64,000 nt of DNA from Auanema rhodensis (GCA_964057225.1 OZ059897.1:10292001-10356000), one strand, 5' to 3'; positions 42,216-53,102 are shown, numbered from the stretch's first letter. Notes: a model not told the origin generated them from the letters alone. Made by a program: numbers and translations.

Positions 42216-42287
42216 GCCCAAGTAGTATAGTGGTTAGTACTCCACGTTGTGGCCGTGGCGACACAGGTTCGATTCCTGTCTTGGGCA
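42216..42287 (+). tRNA. tRNA-His (GUG), copy 75
   Basis: Consensus gene; duplicate of copy 73. Confidence 0.97.
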
Positions 42288-42545
42288 TTTTTTGTTTTGA
42301 AATTTAAATGCTGTAAAATTATTGCTTGCTTGTCATGTTAGATTTGTTTAATTCAAATACTTATTTAAGTTCTAACAATTTTTGATTTAATCACGTTCAA
42401 TTAACTGTATTGTTTTCAAAAATAAAGACATCTTTCAATTTCTGGTCATTGAATTAGAATTTTCATGTTGTCACACAGGAAATGAACAATCTTAGTTCAT
42501 TTCAGTAACAATGAACACAATAATTTTGTATAGTTTGTAATACCG

Positions 42546-42617
42546 GCCCAAGTAGTATAGTGGTTAGTACTCCACGTTGTGGCCGTGGCGACACAGGTTC
42601 GATTCCTGTCTTGGGCA
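42546..42617 (+). tRNA. tRNA-His (GUG), copy 76
   Basis: Consensus gene; its downstream spacer is split by E4. Confidence 0.97.
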
Positions 42618-42762
42618 TTTTTTGTTTTGAAATTAAAAAGCTATAAACATATTGCTTGCTTGTCATGTTAGATTTGTTTAATTTAAATACTTATTTAAGT
42701 TTTAACAATTTTTGATTTAATCACGTTCAATTAACTGTATTGTTTTCAAAAATAAAGACATC

Positions 42763-43144
42763 TGTCACATCTGCAAGCACATGGTAAACATGTGCGCGCT
42801 ATTCAAATAGCGGGAGCCTGAACAAGCCCCGCCCACAACATGGGACACACATGGCACTCTTGCTTCTGGCCTAACCCAGATAGGTTGTCTTATAGCCATG
42901 TGAGTCTCATCTCTATATCATCTATATATATACTCTATTTAATACTTTATTATATCTCTTTATATTCTTTCTTAATGTAATTCTTATATTGTATTTTCTT
43001 GTTATCTGATAATGAATCCTTTTCTCTTTGAGTATTTGTCTTAATAAGGAAATCGGGGCGTTCGGGTCTGCCTACCTAAGGAACAAGGTAGAAGTACATA
43101 TATCTTCCGACCATGAAAAGAACGGGAAGAAACAATATGTAACG
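42763..43144 (+). repeat. E4 5' LTR
   Basis: 382 bp, TGTCAC to TAACG. Two perfect inverted repeats stand near its start: 42777-42783 with 42789-42795 (7 bp), and 42798-42803 with 42806-42811 (6 bp). A TATA-like run lies at 42921-42932. No canonical AATAAA seen. Confidence 0.92.
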
Positions 43145-43157
43145 TGGAGGTTCCACC
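43145..43157 (+). promoter_or_regulatory. E4 primer-binding site, tRNA-Gln type
   Basis: TGGAGGTTCCACC directly follows the LTR; the same 13 bases as in E2, complementary to the 3' end expected for tRNA-Gln with CCA added. Confidence 0.78.
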
Positions 43158-44150
43158 TTGCTTACTTTACTGTTAATTTATTGACAGCAAGTTTACGAGA
43201 CTTTTGGACTTAATTACCCAACAGTGAGGAGTAACCGAGCCGTGCACCATGATTTCCCCAAAAATTATTTTGGCTACCACTTCTCCTCCGCTCAACGAAA
43301 ACTGGGAGGTGTCTGAGACGTTTGGGGAAACTATCAGACAATAGTTTTGACGAGCGTTACCTTTTTGTTATGCACGCGCGTGCTATTTTGATTCATTACT
43401 TTATGATGTGAATGTCCAGTGTGGCAACAGAGCTCACTTTTTAGCTGAGTTGTTTGGAAGCTGGAGGCTGTTGGGATAATTTTATTTACGATTTTTTGAT
43501 TTTGATTCACATCCAAGGGTTCATCAGGATTCTACTCCTGTTAACTCTTTTCTTATTAGTTCAGAGATAATAAGAATATTTAAATTCCTACCCACCCAAG
43601 TCCACTCTACGTCTGCCAACGTTTCCTTTTTCCTATATTATTGACAGATTACTGAATTTAAATTCCTATATCAATCTTAAATTACCTTCTAAATCTTTTG
43701 AAATTAAATTAAAAATTATCTTAATTAAGATTTATTTTGAAATTCTTTCTACAAATCTTAATAAACTTTATAAAATTGAACTTAATATACGAGATGAGAC
43801 ATTTTTGTTTACTTTAAGCTTACTCACATTCAAATAGTTGGCCCACGCGTACCAGCTGTTCGATATGTGTAGTCAATAACAGCTGTTAAAATTCAAAAGT
43901 TTTCAAACAGGCTTAAGGCACCATCTGTGATTCCTTATTTGTCTCTAAGCTGACATAAGTGATTATAATATTCAAATATCACGACAGACGGTCAATGGTT
44001 GTTTACCATAAGCGCTAACATCTGGTGTCGTGACACATGGCTGGAGACGGAGCTTGAAGCTTCAACGATCCTCCTTCATCGGACGCCATTGTCACAAACG
44101 TTTTTACTGGAGTCTAGTTGCTTCCAGTACGCGCTTTTATATTCATCTAA
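43158..44150 (+). other. E4 long 5' leader
   Basis: About 1 kb without a convincing gene. Short ORFs are present (for example ATG 43250, 31 codons) but none resembles a known protein. The gag frame is open from 44151, just after a TAA, and includes a possible splice acceptor at 44161-44163 (ATTCACCAG), so part of this leader may be an intron. Confidence 0.5.
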
Positions 44151-44354
44151 CTGTATTCACCAGCCACCCTGTCGGACTCGGACATCAGCGACGAAAACAA
44201 AGATCAGGAACAAGGATCACCAGAGGTACGCCAAGTTTTTGAATTTAATTCTAAAAACTTAAATACTCCATCCACCTACCTCTCTCCTTTTGAATTTTTG
44301 AGAGAAGAAGGTGATTCCTCTTCTTCTTCTCACTCTTCTTCTCTAACAATTAGA

Positions 44355-45638
44355 ATGAGAAGTAAAAGCAGAAAGGCCATCACTGAGGAAACACCTCGGG
44401 CACCTACTACAGTACGAAATAGATCACCAAGTCGGTGGGCCGCTGCTATAACTAAAGCTTTTGAAAGAAAAATGACTCCTACCTCTCCATCTCCTAATTC
44501 TAATGTTGCTCCACCCTCTAGAAATATGGCAACTATTTTAAATTGCCATCTCTGTCCCAGGTATGACGGCTCTCGTAGCTTTCGTTCTTTTGTTGAATCT
44601 TTAAATAGATTTTTTAATGTTATGAATCTAAGCTTACCTGAGAGACTATTAATTTTGCCTCTTCTTTTGGAATCAAATGAAACAGCTCTCTCCTTGTATA
44701 ATAGTATTCCTAGTGGCATAAGAACTAATGGCCCATGGATTGTTTTGATGGATCAGCTCACTGAGCTTTTAGCGCCTAAAACAGATAAAAATTTCACCAT
44801 AGCGCTTATTCATCGAGTACAACAAGGAGATAAATCTGTTCTTGATTTTAGTATGGAATTAGAGAGAATGGCAAGCACCATAATGTCACCAATGGATCCC
44901 GAGCGGGAACCAATGTTGAAAACGGCATTTTTAAATGGTTTAAAAGAGGAACTGGGTATTGCGGTTTTAACTAAAAACCCCGCCACTTATGAACAAGCTA
45001 AGAAATTAGCTAGGTTTGAAGAAGGCGTTCGTAATAGCTTCATGAAAAGAAATGAAGACACCAGCACCTTGAAGGAGCTCATAAATGCTTTACAGCATAA
45101 ATTAAGCTTTAGTGAAGAAAGAGAAAGAAGTAGGAATAATAATAATAATAAAAATTATAAAAATAATAAAAATAATAAAAAAAATAATAACTGGACTCAG
45201 CACAATAATGGCTCTAATGATTATGAGCGAGAGAGAGAGCGACCTTCTGCCGTACGTTATAATAATAATAACTCGCAGAACGGGAATATGAATAGGCGTC
45301 CTAACTCGGGAAACCGCCCATTTGCCAATGGCAGAAATGCCAATAGCTCGTCTTGGAACCCTAGGCCTAGTTCCCCAAGAAGACAAAGACCATCAGCCAA
45401 TGGGAATGGTAACTCAAGGGTATACAGCGTAGCGACCCCATTCATGCCACCGGTCACGTTGTGCCTGACTTTATTGGCACTCTCATGCCTTCCCTTTGGG
45501 TCGGCAAAATATCAGATTTGCGCTCAATCTGAAGGGGGTATATTAGTAACACCTCCTGTGGTCACAGGCTGCCATAAGGCAGAAATTGAAAAGGCTCACA
45601 GTGTTGAGATGAAATATATCTACCAAAGGCTGAGATAG
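44355..45638 (+). pseudogene. gag-env: E4 gag with start of env, frameshifted
   Basis: The frame is open from 44151 but its first ATG is 44355; a Ser/Asp/Glu-rich stretch upstream looks coding, so the true N-terminus may be earlier or on another exon. From ATG 44355, residues 63-225 are a gypsy-type capsid (RYDGSRSFRSF, LKTAFLNGL), and about 258-355 an Asn/Arg-rich tail without zinc knuckle. A signal-peptide-like segment at about 365-385 (TLCLTLLALSCLPFGSA) leads into the env ectodomain (YQIC). The frame ends at 45638 because of a 1-base-type frameshift between about 45614 and 45632; homology resumes in another frame. Confidence 0.85.
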
Positions 45639-45664
45639 AGTCATGGGAAGCATGGAAATGCTAT

Positions 45665-48214
45665 GTGAAAAAGTATAAAAGCTGTGTGAGAGATTTCATG
45701 TTTTTGAGAGATCGTAACACCACATTCTCTCATATTGAAACAGTAGATAAGAAAGATTGTGTTCGAGCACATAGAAATCGTATGTGGAATGATAAAATCA
45801 TGAATGCCCAACAGCATTCAGTTTTTGAAACACCATTAAACGAGCATAATCCAACTCGCTCTTGGTCCACCGAAGAATGTGTAGAAATTGAACAATTTGT
45901 ATTGAAGCGAGGGATAATAACTAGATTGAAAGAAGATCACATTGTATCAGACTTATTTATAAATACTGATAATTGTAAAGGAAATGAAGGGTTTTGTGCA
46001 ACTGGTGAAAGTGCAGTTATCTGGCAACCACCTATCCCATCAGTTGTCTGTCACTATCAAAAACTTGGCCCCTTCTCCGCCATGTTGGGTGATCATATTC
46101 TTCTAGTTCACTCTATTGAAAGCGCTTTTGTTCTCCAAAATCATTCCACATCCGCTCACGTTCAATCTTGTTTCGAATTCGCTGTTTTTGAATCATCCTC
46201 TGAGGCAATTATCCGATTCACAGCATATCCCCGTGTTTATAATTTGCTTGATCTTTCCAATACTTTGCTTAATGCTGATAGACGCAGAAATAAACGTAAT
46301 GCATTACCTCAAAAACAGCGCTCTTTCAGTGATGATTATCTTTTTGTTAATGCGAAATCCCAACCATATGCGTTTCCATTTCTAAGACCTACTTTCATTT
46401 TTGGATCTGCATCTATCACTAAGTTTTACGCAAAATATATGAGATATGCAGCTACATCATCTTATGAGAGTTTGCTCCAATTCGCGATAGATAATCCACT
46501 GTTCATTGACACAATTGTTAGTTTAGGATTGACAAAAGATCACATAACTAACTGGGCAAAGTCTAATAATTTCAAAGATCCCAATCTTTTGATTTTACAA
46601 TGTATGGGTATAGAGGAAATTAAACTGGCTACTAGACAGGTGATTAATAGCATGAAATTGGATGATCTTATCACTCAAGTAGCTCGTCGTATAGAAGTTC
46701 CTCGGTTAAAAAGATCGTTGATGAAATCTACAACATCCATAGAAGACTTCTTTCGAGGAATGGCTCACGCAGTAGTATATCAAGCCACAATTCTTGATGG
46801 TACACAAACAGTTCCATCAATCGAACAGTTGGCCAGAGCCTTATATCCATCTATATTAGCACGCAGTGGAAATATGAATCAATCTGAAATTATTGCAACT
46901 GCTCAAGGCATGTTATTCATGATCCAACAACAATCGGGAAAAGAACAAATATCTCGTGACATGCAAGTCAGTCGACAACAAAAAGCTGATGCTACTGTTA
47001 GAAACAACCAAGAGCAAGATTTAGCAATTATATCCAAGCTGCCTGACTATCACAACCTTTATACAAAGAATAGTACAGCATATTATGGATTTCCTCCACA
47101 GTCCATCGAATACCCACAGGAAAATCCTAAATTCAATAAAACAGAAGTTTTAGAATTCATAAGTTGGGTTAAAACTCAAATCACAACTGATAAAAATATG
47201 GTACAGCATACTACTGTAACCCCAATAACTGCCACCAAAACTACAATTCGTAGTTTAACAACTCCTACCCCTAATGCGTACGAGAGAGGTCGAGAGTTGT
47301 ATGTAGCAGAAGTATATGACAATGTTCTCCACAAATCAGAGCATAAAACTAAAACGATAATAGATAATAAGTTGAATTATGGGTTTGAGAAAGCGCGTCT
47401 CTCCATAATTGACGAATTTCATCAACAGTTTCATACCATCTGTAAATCTCAAATGGAAACTGTAAAAAGCTGGCAAGCTATATTACGTATACATCCTACA
47501 ATAGGAGTAAGAGCTATGCTTCAGCGGGATGATATCGTTGCCCGATTTGTTGGAAGAAATGTTTTAAAAATAACAACTTGTCAGGAAATAGAACCACATT
47601 TCATTTATCGTAATCATTCTTACAATGATAAATGTTATGCAGAGACCCCTGTTTTAACACACGATAAACAATTATTCTTTGCTCCTATCGATAGCTACGA
47701 TTTGAGCACTGAAGGACATGAGATCAATTGTGAACACAAAGAGACAGAGATTTGGTATGAAAATGGAACATGGAGAGATTATAAAGGTGACACACATAAA
47801 GTAGATAGTATTCATTCAGAAAAACATGATCATTATGCTGAATTGAGTAAACTTCGATTCACAGGGCGGAATTTGTTTGAAAATTCGACTGAAAAATCCT
47901 TAGCCCTATCTATTGGATTAACTTATGGTTATAGTTTATCTACTTCACCTCACCATGATCTTCTCCGCGTAATTTCTCGTTCACGTGATTGGCCTCAAAT
48001 TTCCTCTTTCATCTTCAAAGGAAGTAAACTTATAAGAGATGCCAGGAAAATTGTTTTCTCCAATTGGGATCTGTTCATTGACTTTTGTATAGGTTCAATT
48101 GAACGAACACTCATTACCATCGGTTGTATAACTCTGATATTATGTCTAATGATAGCATTATATTTCACTTTCAAGATAATTCTTTCCGGTTCGTTACTGA
48201 CTTTAGAGCATTGA
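45665..48214 (+). pseudogene. env: E4 env glycoprotein, main part
   Basis: Continues the ectodomain after the frameshift; homology starts slightly before 45665 (ESWEAWKC region near 45638). The conserved Cys pattern matches E2 and E5, including a (D/N)xC...GxC pair and IWQPP. A furin-like site (RRRNKR) lies near nt 46277-46300. Only a short Thr-rich linker is present where E5 has a long one. Near the end are a Cys pair with ETPVL and a membrane anchor at about 48103-48183. The last residues are out of frame with what follows, because about 1.3 kb (end of env tail, protease, start of RT) is deleted. I cannot name the viral family; a class III-like fusion glycoprotein is an unverified impression. 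Confidence 0.8.
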
Positions 48215-48573
48215 ATAGTGTTACTAAGAAACAAACATACAGCATCCCACACATTCCTGATATCATAGACTTAGCGGCTGGAGCTCAGTTCTTTTCGAAT
48301 TTTGATCTCATTTCTGGTTTCTTCCAAATACCGTTGAAACACTCAGATAGATACCTAACTGCTTTTACCACTCCATCAGGTACCTATCAGTATTGCCGAA
48401 TGCCTATGGGATTGTGTGGAGCGCCACACACTTTTCAATCCGCAGTACGATACTTGCAATCTCTTGTTAGATACAAACTGTTTGTATATCTAGATGATTT
48501 GCTAATAATTTCGAACTCAGCTGAAGAACATTTAAAAGATATACAAGAAGTGCTGAAAAAGCCACTGAAGTAA
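48124..48573 (+). pseudogene. pol: E4 reverse transcriptase fragment, N-terminal
   Basis: Recognisable RT starts near 48187 (RFVTDFRALN) and includes FSNFDLISGFFQIPL and the catalytic YLDD near 48487. The protease and RT fingers before it are deleted. The frame stops at 48573 after a second deletion of some tens of bases that also shifts the frame; the residues lost lie between EVL and EVKFLG relative to E1 and E5. Confidence 0.88.
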
Positions 48574-48578
48574 AGTTT

Positions 48579-50624
48579 TTGGGTTTTGTAATAGGTAGAA
48601 ATGGTGTTAAACCAGATCCTGCTAAAATACAGGCTGTTTCCGAATTTCCAAATCCAAGCACAGTTACGGCTGTCAGATCCTTTCTAGGTATGACTAACTA
48701 TTTTCGACGGTTTATTCAAAATTATGCCGGAATAGCTGAGCCATTGTATAAGTTAACACATAAGGATACTCCTTTTGAGTGGAAATCGGAACATGCAGAC
48801 GCATTTAAAACTTTAAAAACATTACTGTGTACTGCCCCTGTACTGAAACCTCCTAAAGCAGACCAACCTTTTGTTATAGAAAGTGATGGCAGTATGATCG
48901 CTGTGGGAGCAGTTTTATTGCAATCAGCAGAGAAAAATTCTCCATTACACCCGATTGCGTTCGCTAGTAGAAAGTTGACTCCAGCGGAACGGAAATATCC
49001 TCCTATTGAAGTTGAAGCACTCGGTTTAGTCTTTGCTCTTCAACAATTCCGTACCTATGTATTAGGAGTACCTACCACAGTTATCACAGATCACCGACCA
49101 TTAACCAGTTTAATGTCGCGTAAAGATCTCATAGGTAGATTAGCCAAGTATCAACTAATGACACAAGATTTCAACATAAAGATTGAATATCGTCCTGGCA
49201 AATTAAACAGTGTCTGTGATGCTCTCTCCAAGTATATAGAAAACGAAGCAAATGACAGTCGTCCTACTAAACCAAAGGACAAAGTAAAACCTGTTGATGC
49301 TTTTATTGCTCATATTACAACTATTTCTTCTATTGACCAACTAAATTGTGAAGAAATACGGAAAGTTCAAGCTGGAGTTCCCTGGATTCGCGAAGCACTT
49401 TCTCAAATTAATAATGATAACTGTCCGGCTAATATATCAGACCGGTATGAAGAACGAGAAGGCATATTACATGCAAAACAAGCGAAAAATTATTTAAAAC
49501 CATCTATTATTTTGCCTCGAAACGACAAAATAACTGATGTTGTTATCAAGTTTTTCCATGAAGATTCCAAAATTGGTGCACACCTAGGTATAAATAAAAC
49601 TACTGATGCGATTCGACGACGATTCTTTTGGACTAATATGGTTCCACAAATAACTGAATTTATTAATCGTTGTACAAAATGTGCAAGTAGGAAATCTAAC
49701 CCACACCAATCGTATATTCAACCTATGGGAAGATTTGTTATACCCGAAAAGCCATTTGATCGTATTCATGTAGATATACTAGGTCCTTTACCTCGCACTA
49801 ATGATGGACATCGATACATCTTGAGTATTCAAGACGCTTTTAGTAAATGGGGAACAACTTGCCCATTAATAACACAAACGGCTACTGAAATCACAAAAGC
49901 GTTTGTAATTAGATTTGTTTTCATATATGGACCACCAATGAGTATGATAACCGATAATGGTAGTAGCTTTTTGTCATCTGAATTTCAAGCTATGTGTAAA
50001 CAATTTGGAATTAAACACACTACTACGCTACCATATCATAAAAATGCTAATGGACAAGTTGAGAGACTTCATAGAACTTTGGAAGAAGCTCTCTCTTCAT
50101 TCGTGAATGAACAACAAACTAACTGGGATATACACCTACCCAAAGTTATGTTTGCGATCAATACGTTACCAAACTCATCAACATCTATTAGTCCATATGT
50201 TGTATTATTTGGTCGGGATGCAAGACTTCCTATTGACCATCAATTGCCTGGAAACAATCTTCAAACTGAAGAACCAGCCAATCCTACAGAAGATTTTGTC
50301 AATAGATCGCTAATACAAAATGAAAGCACATCTAATATAGTAAAAGATAGAATTGAAACATGCACAAAGAAGAATGAACAACGGTACAATACACGAAATA
50401 GAACACAAAATAAAGAAATTCAGGTTGATGACTTAGTTATGATAAAAGTGAATTCTACTCGAAACAAACTAACACCTTCATTCGAAGGGCCTTATTTAGT
50501 TACAGCACTTCAAAGATCTTTCGTCGTGGTTCAAACAGATAAAGGAAAAAGCAGAAGAGTACACAAGGACTTCGTCAAACCTTACCAACGGACCACATCT
50601 ATTCCGGTTATCACAATTTCTTGA
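48579..50624 (+). CDS. pol: E4 RT end, RNase H and integrase
   Basis: Homology begins just before 48579 in another frame (VKFLGFVIG). It holds the RT thumb/connection, RNase H (IESDGSMIAVG, PPIEVEALGL, DALSKYI), the integrase HHCC (HEDSKIGAHLG, CTKC) and D-D-E (HVDILGPL, TDNGSSF, NGQVERLH), and a GPY/F-like module (EGPYLV). It ends soon after with PYQRT. It lacks the long acidic tail and conserved final block of E1 and E5. These domains look intact, but the protein could not be made from this copy in one piece with a working RT. Confidence 0.9.
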   Translation: MGFVIGRNGVKPDPAKIQAVSEFPNPSTVTAVRSFLGMTNYFRRFIQNYAGIAEPLYKLTHKDTPFEWKSEHADAFKTLKTLLCTAPVLKPPKADQPFVIESDGSMIAVGAVLLQSAEKNSPLHPIAFASRKLTPAERKYPPIEVEALGLVFALQQFRTYVLGVPTTVITDHRPLTSLMSRKDLIGRLAKYQLMTQDFNIKIEYRPGKLNSVCDALSKYIENEANDSRPTKPKDKVKPVDAFIAHITTISSIDQLNCEEIRKVQAGVPWIREALSQINNDNCPANISDRYEEREGILHAKQAKNYLKPSIILPRNDKITDVVIKFFHEDSKIGAHLGINKTTDAIRRRFFWTNMVPQITEFINRCTKCASRKSNPHQSYIQPMGRFVIPEKPFDRIHVDILGPLPRTNDGHRYILSIQDAFSKWGTTCPLITQTATEITKAFVIRFVFIYGPPMSMITDNGSSFLSSEFQAMCKQFGIKHTTTLPYHKNANGQVERLHRTLEEALSSFVNEQQTNWDIHLPKVMFAINTLPNSSTSISPYVVLFGRDARLPIDHQLPGNNLQTEEPANPTEDFVNRSLIQNESTSNIVKDRIETCTKKNEQRYNTRNRTQNKEIQVDDLVMIKVNSTRNKLTPSFEGPYLVTALQRSFVVVQTDKGKSRRVHKDFVKPYQRTTSIPVITIS

Positions 50625-51203
50625 AGGTAGTTTTTTTTTTTAACTAAATCAAACTGTTGAAATTTTTTTTTATTTTGTGCCATTTCTGATTGTAACACTT
50701 CTTTGTTGTTGATTGATTTTCTCTGAAAAGTCTGCTATTGTTTTACAAGGTTTTGTTTTATTACTCCAACTCTCATTGAGTAGATTTTTCAACATTCTCT
50801 TGTGAATCTTGCTATTTTTTTATGCATAATCATTACTTGTATTCACCTTATGGACATTAGTCATACGGGTTAAACGAGTTTTCATTTTTTTGTACAGAAC
50901 GGGCTCGACCTATTCTCAGGGTAACACCGTACCTGTACAACTCGAGAAAATGAACGACTATATCACAGTCGAATGGTTTAGAAGCAAAGCTCTCGTTTGC
51001 AAGTGAATGGAATAGAATCTACTCGATACTACATTTCGAATTCAACAAACTTGAAGAGACAATAGCTAAACTTTCAAATCGTATTGTATACATTTTTTTA
51101 TCCACTACACCATGATTTTTTTTCCAACATCCAACTATCTTAAAAATTGAATTAATTTATTTTGTTTTTGAACGAGGACGTTCAACTTTTTAAGGTGGGG
51201 GGA
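50625..51203 (+). other. E4 non-coding 3' region
   Basis: About 580 bases, AT-rich with several T runs and no accessory-type ORF (the longest ATG ORF I noticed, near 50950, is about 18 codons). It ends with the hairpin 51168-51185 and a clear polypurine tract (AAGGTGGGGGGA) touching the LTR. Confidence 0.7.
51168..51185 (+). promoter_or_regulatory. Inverted repeat before E4 3' LTR (AGGA loop)
   Basis: TTGAACG - AGGA - CGTTCAA, a perfect 7-bp stem ending 18 nt before the LTR. It corresponds in place, loop and following CTTTTT to the E1 repeat, though the stem sequence is different. Confidence 0.65.
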
Positions 51204-51585
51204 TGTCACATCTGCAAGCACATGGTAAACATGTGCGCGCTATTCAAATAGCGGGAGCCTGAACAAGCCCCGCCCACAACATGGGACACACATGGCACTC
51301 TTGCTTCTGGCCTAACCCAGATAGGTTGTCTTATAGCCATGTGAGTCTCATCTCTATATCATCTATATATATACTCTATTTAATACTTTATTATATCTCT
51401 TTATATTCTTTCTTAATGTAATTCTTATATTGTATTTTCTTGTTATCTGATAATGAATCCTTTTCTCTTTGAGTATTTGTCTTAATAAGGAAATCGGGGC
51501 GTTCGGGTCTGCCTACCTAAGGAACAAGGTAGAAGTACATATATCTTCCGACCATGAAAAGAACGGGAAGAAACAATATGTAACG
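51204..51585 (+). repeat. E4 3' LTR
   Basis: 382 bp; I read no difference from the 5' LTR. CATC follows, then array spacer resumes with CTTCAATTTC. Confidence 0.92.
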
Positions 51586-51704
51586 CATCCTTCAATTTCT
51601 GGTCATTGAATTAGAATTTTCATGTTGTCACACAGGAAATGAAGAATCTTAGTTCAATTCAGTAACACTGAACACACTAACTTTGTTAAGTTGTTGTAAT
51701 ATCG

Positions 51705-51776
51705 GCCCAAGTAGTATAGTGGTTAGTACTCCACGTTGTGGCCGTGGCGACACAGGTTCGATTCCTGTCTTGGGCA
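51705..51776 (+). tRNA. tRNA-His (GUG), copy 77
   Basis: Consensus gene. The spacer hairpin upstream has lost one arm match (CACTGAACAC). Removing E4 restores a 332-bp unit with copy 76. Confidence 0.96.
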
Positions 51777-52036
51777 TTTTTTGTTTTGAAATTTAAATGC
51801 TATGAAATTATTGCTTGCTTGTCATGTTAGATTTGTTTAATTTAAATACTTATTTAAGTTCCAACAATTTTCGATTAAATCACGTTCAATTAACTGTATT
51901 GTTTTTAAAAATAAAGACAAAATTCAATTTCTGGTCATTGAATTAGAATTTTCATGTTGTCACACAGAAATTGAAGAATCTTAGTTCATTTCAGTAACAA
52001 TGAACACACTAACTTTGTTAAGTTGTTGTAATATCG

Positions 52037-52108
52037 GCCCAAGTAGTATAGTGGTTAGTACTCCACGTTGTGGCCGTGGCGACACAGGTTCGATTCCTGT
52101 CTTGGGCA
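52037..52108 (+). tRNA. tRNA-His (GUG), copy 78
   Basis: Consensus gene. Confidence 0.97.
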
Positions 52109-52368
52109 TTTTTTGTTTTGAAATTTAAATGCTATAAAATTATTGCTTGCTTGTCATGTTAGATTTGTTTAATTCAAATACTTATTTAAGTTCTAACAAT
52201 TTCTGATTTAATCACGTTCAATTAACTGTATTGTTTTCAAAAATAAAGACAAAATTCAATTTCTGTTCATTGAATTAGAATTTTTATGTTGTCACACAGG
52301 AAATGAAGAATCTTAGTTCATTTCAGTAACAATGAACACACTAATTTTGTTAAGTTGTTGTAATATCG

Positions 52369-52440
52369 GCTCAAGTAGTATAGTGGTTAGTACTCCACGT
52401 TGTGGCCGTGGCGACACAGGTTCGATTCCTGTCTTGGGCA
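52369..52440 (+). tRNA. tRNA-His (GUG), copy 79, acceptor variant
   Basis: Base 3 is T (T3-G69 wobble) and the terminator is AT5. Otherwise intact. Confidence 0.94.
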
Positions 52441-52698
52441 ATTTTTGTTTTGAAATTAAAATGCTATAAAATTATTGCTTGCTTGTCATGTTAGATTTGT
52501 TTAATTTAAATACTTATTAAAGTTCCAACAATTTTCGATTAAATCACATTCAATTAACTGTATTGTTTTCAAAAATAAAGACAAAATTCAATTTCTGTTC
52601 ATTGAATTAGAATTTTTATGTTGTCACACAGGAAATGAAGAATCTTAGTTCATTTCAGTAACAATGAACACAATAATTTTGTATAGTTTGTAATACCG

Positions 52699-52770
52699 GC
52701 CCAAGTAGTATAGTGGTTAGTACTCCACGTTGTGGCCGTGGCGACACAGGTTCGATTCCTGTCTTGGGCA
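52699..52770 (+). tRNA. tRNA-His (GUG), copy 80
   Basis: Consensus gene; 330-bp spacing. Confidence 0.97.
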
Positions 52771-53030
52771 TTTTTTGTTTTGAAATTAAAAAGCTATAAA
52801 CATATTGCTTGCTTGTCATGTTAGATTTGTTTAATTTAAATACTTATTTAAGTTCTAACAATTTTTGATTTAATCACGTTCAATTAACTGTATTGTTTTC
52901 AAAAATAAAGACATCCTTCAATTTCTGGTCATTGAATTAGAATTTTCATGTTGTCACACAGGAAATGAAGAATCTTAGTTCATTTCAGTAACAATGAACA
53001 CACTATTTTTGTTAAGTTGTTGTAATATCG

Positions 53031-53102
53031 GCCCAAGTAGTATAGTGGTTAGTACTCCACGTTGTGGCCGTGGCGACACAGGTTCGATTCCTGTCTTGGG
53101 CA
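53031..53102 (+). tRNA. tRNA-His (GUG), copy 81
   Basis: Consensus gene; last complete copy, 54 bp before E5. Confidence 0.97.

Larger units (their letters stand above)
24028..42762 (+). repeat. tRNA-His tandem array, middle block (57 genes)
   Basis: Continuation of the array from E3 to E4. Higher-order repeats are visible. A block of about 1.7 kb near 25530-27230 recurs 2968 bp later (shared markers: two 314-bp units at 26336 and 29304, ATATTCTG trailers at 26998 and 29966). A block ending near 35620 recurs 2316 bp later. Two-unit blocks of 662 bp repeat at 41222 and 41884. Unequal exchange is the likely cause. Confidence 0.97.
42763..51585 (+). mobile_element. E4: gypsy-type element, LTRs alike but defective
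   Basis: 8823 bp with two 382-bp LTRs that read identical by eye, in an array spacer; CATC flanks both sides (42759-42762 and 51586-51589). Order: LTR, tRNA-Gln-type primer site, long leader, gag-env, pol, LTR. A frameshift in env, loss of the protease and RT N-terminus, and a small RT deletion make it non-autonomous. There is no accessory gene as in E1 and E5. Confidence 0.94.

Noticed and set aside
44030..44242. Possible host exon near 44 kb
   Set aside because: It lies inside E4 between primer site and gag and shows no domain or codon pattern of a host gene.
43999..44262. Small ORFs in the E4 leader before gag
   Set aside because: No similarity to gag of E2 or E5; the gag frame is open in another frame over part of this stretch.
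45614..45638. Programmed frameshift between gag-start-of-env and env in E4
   Set aside because: E2 and E5 read through this place in a single frame, and E4 has other lesions, so a plain mutation is more likely.
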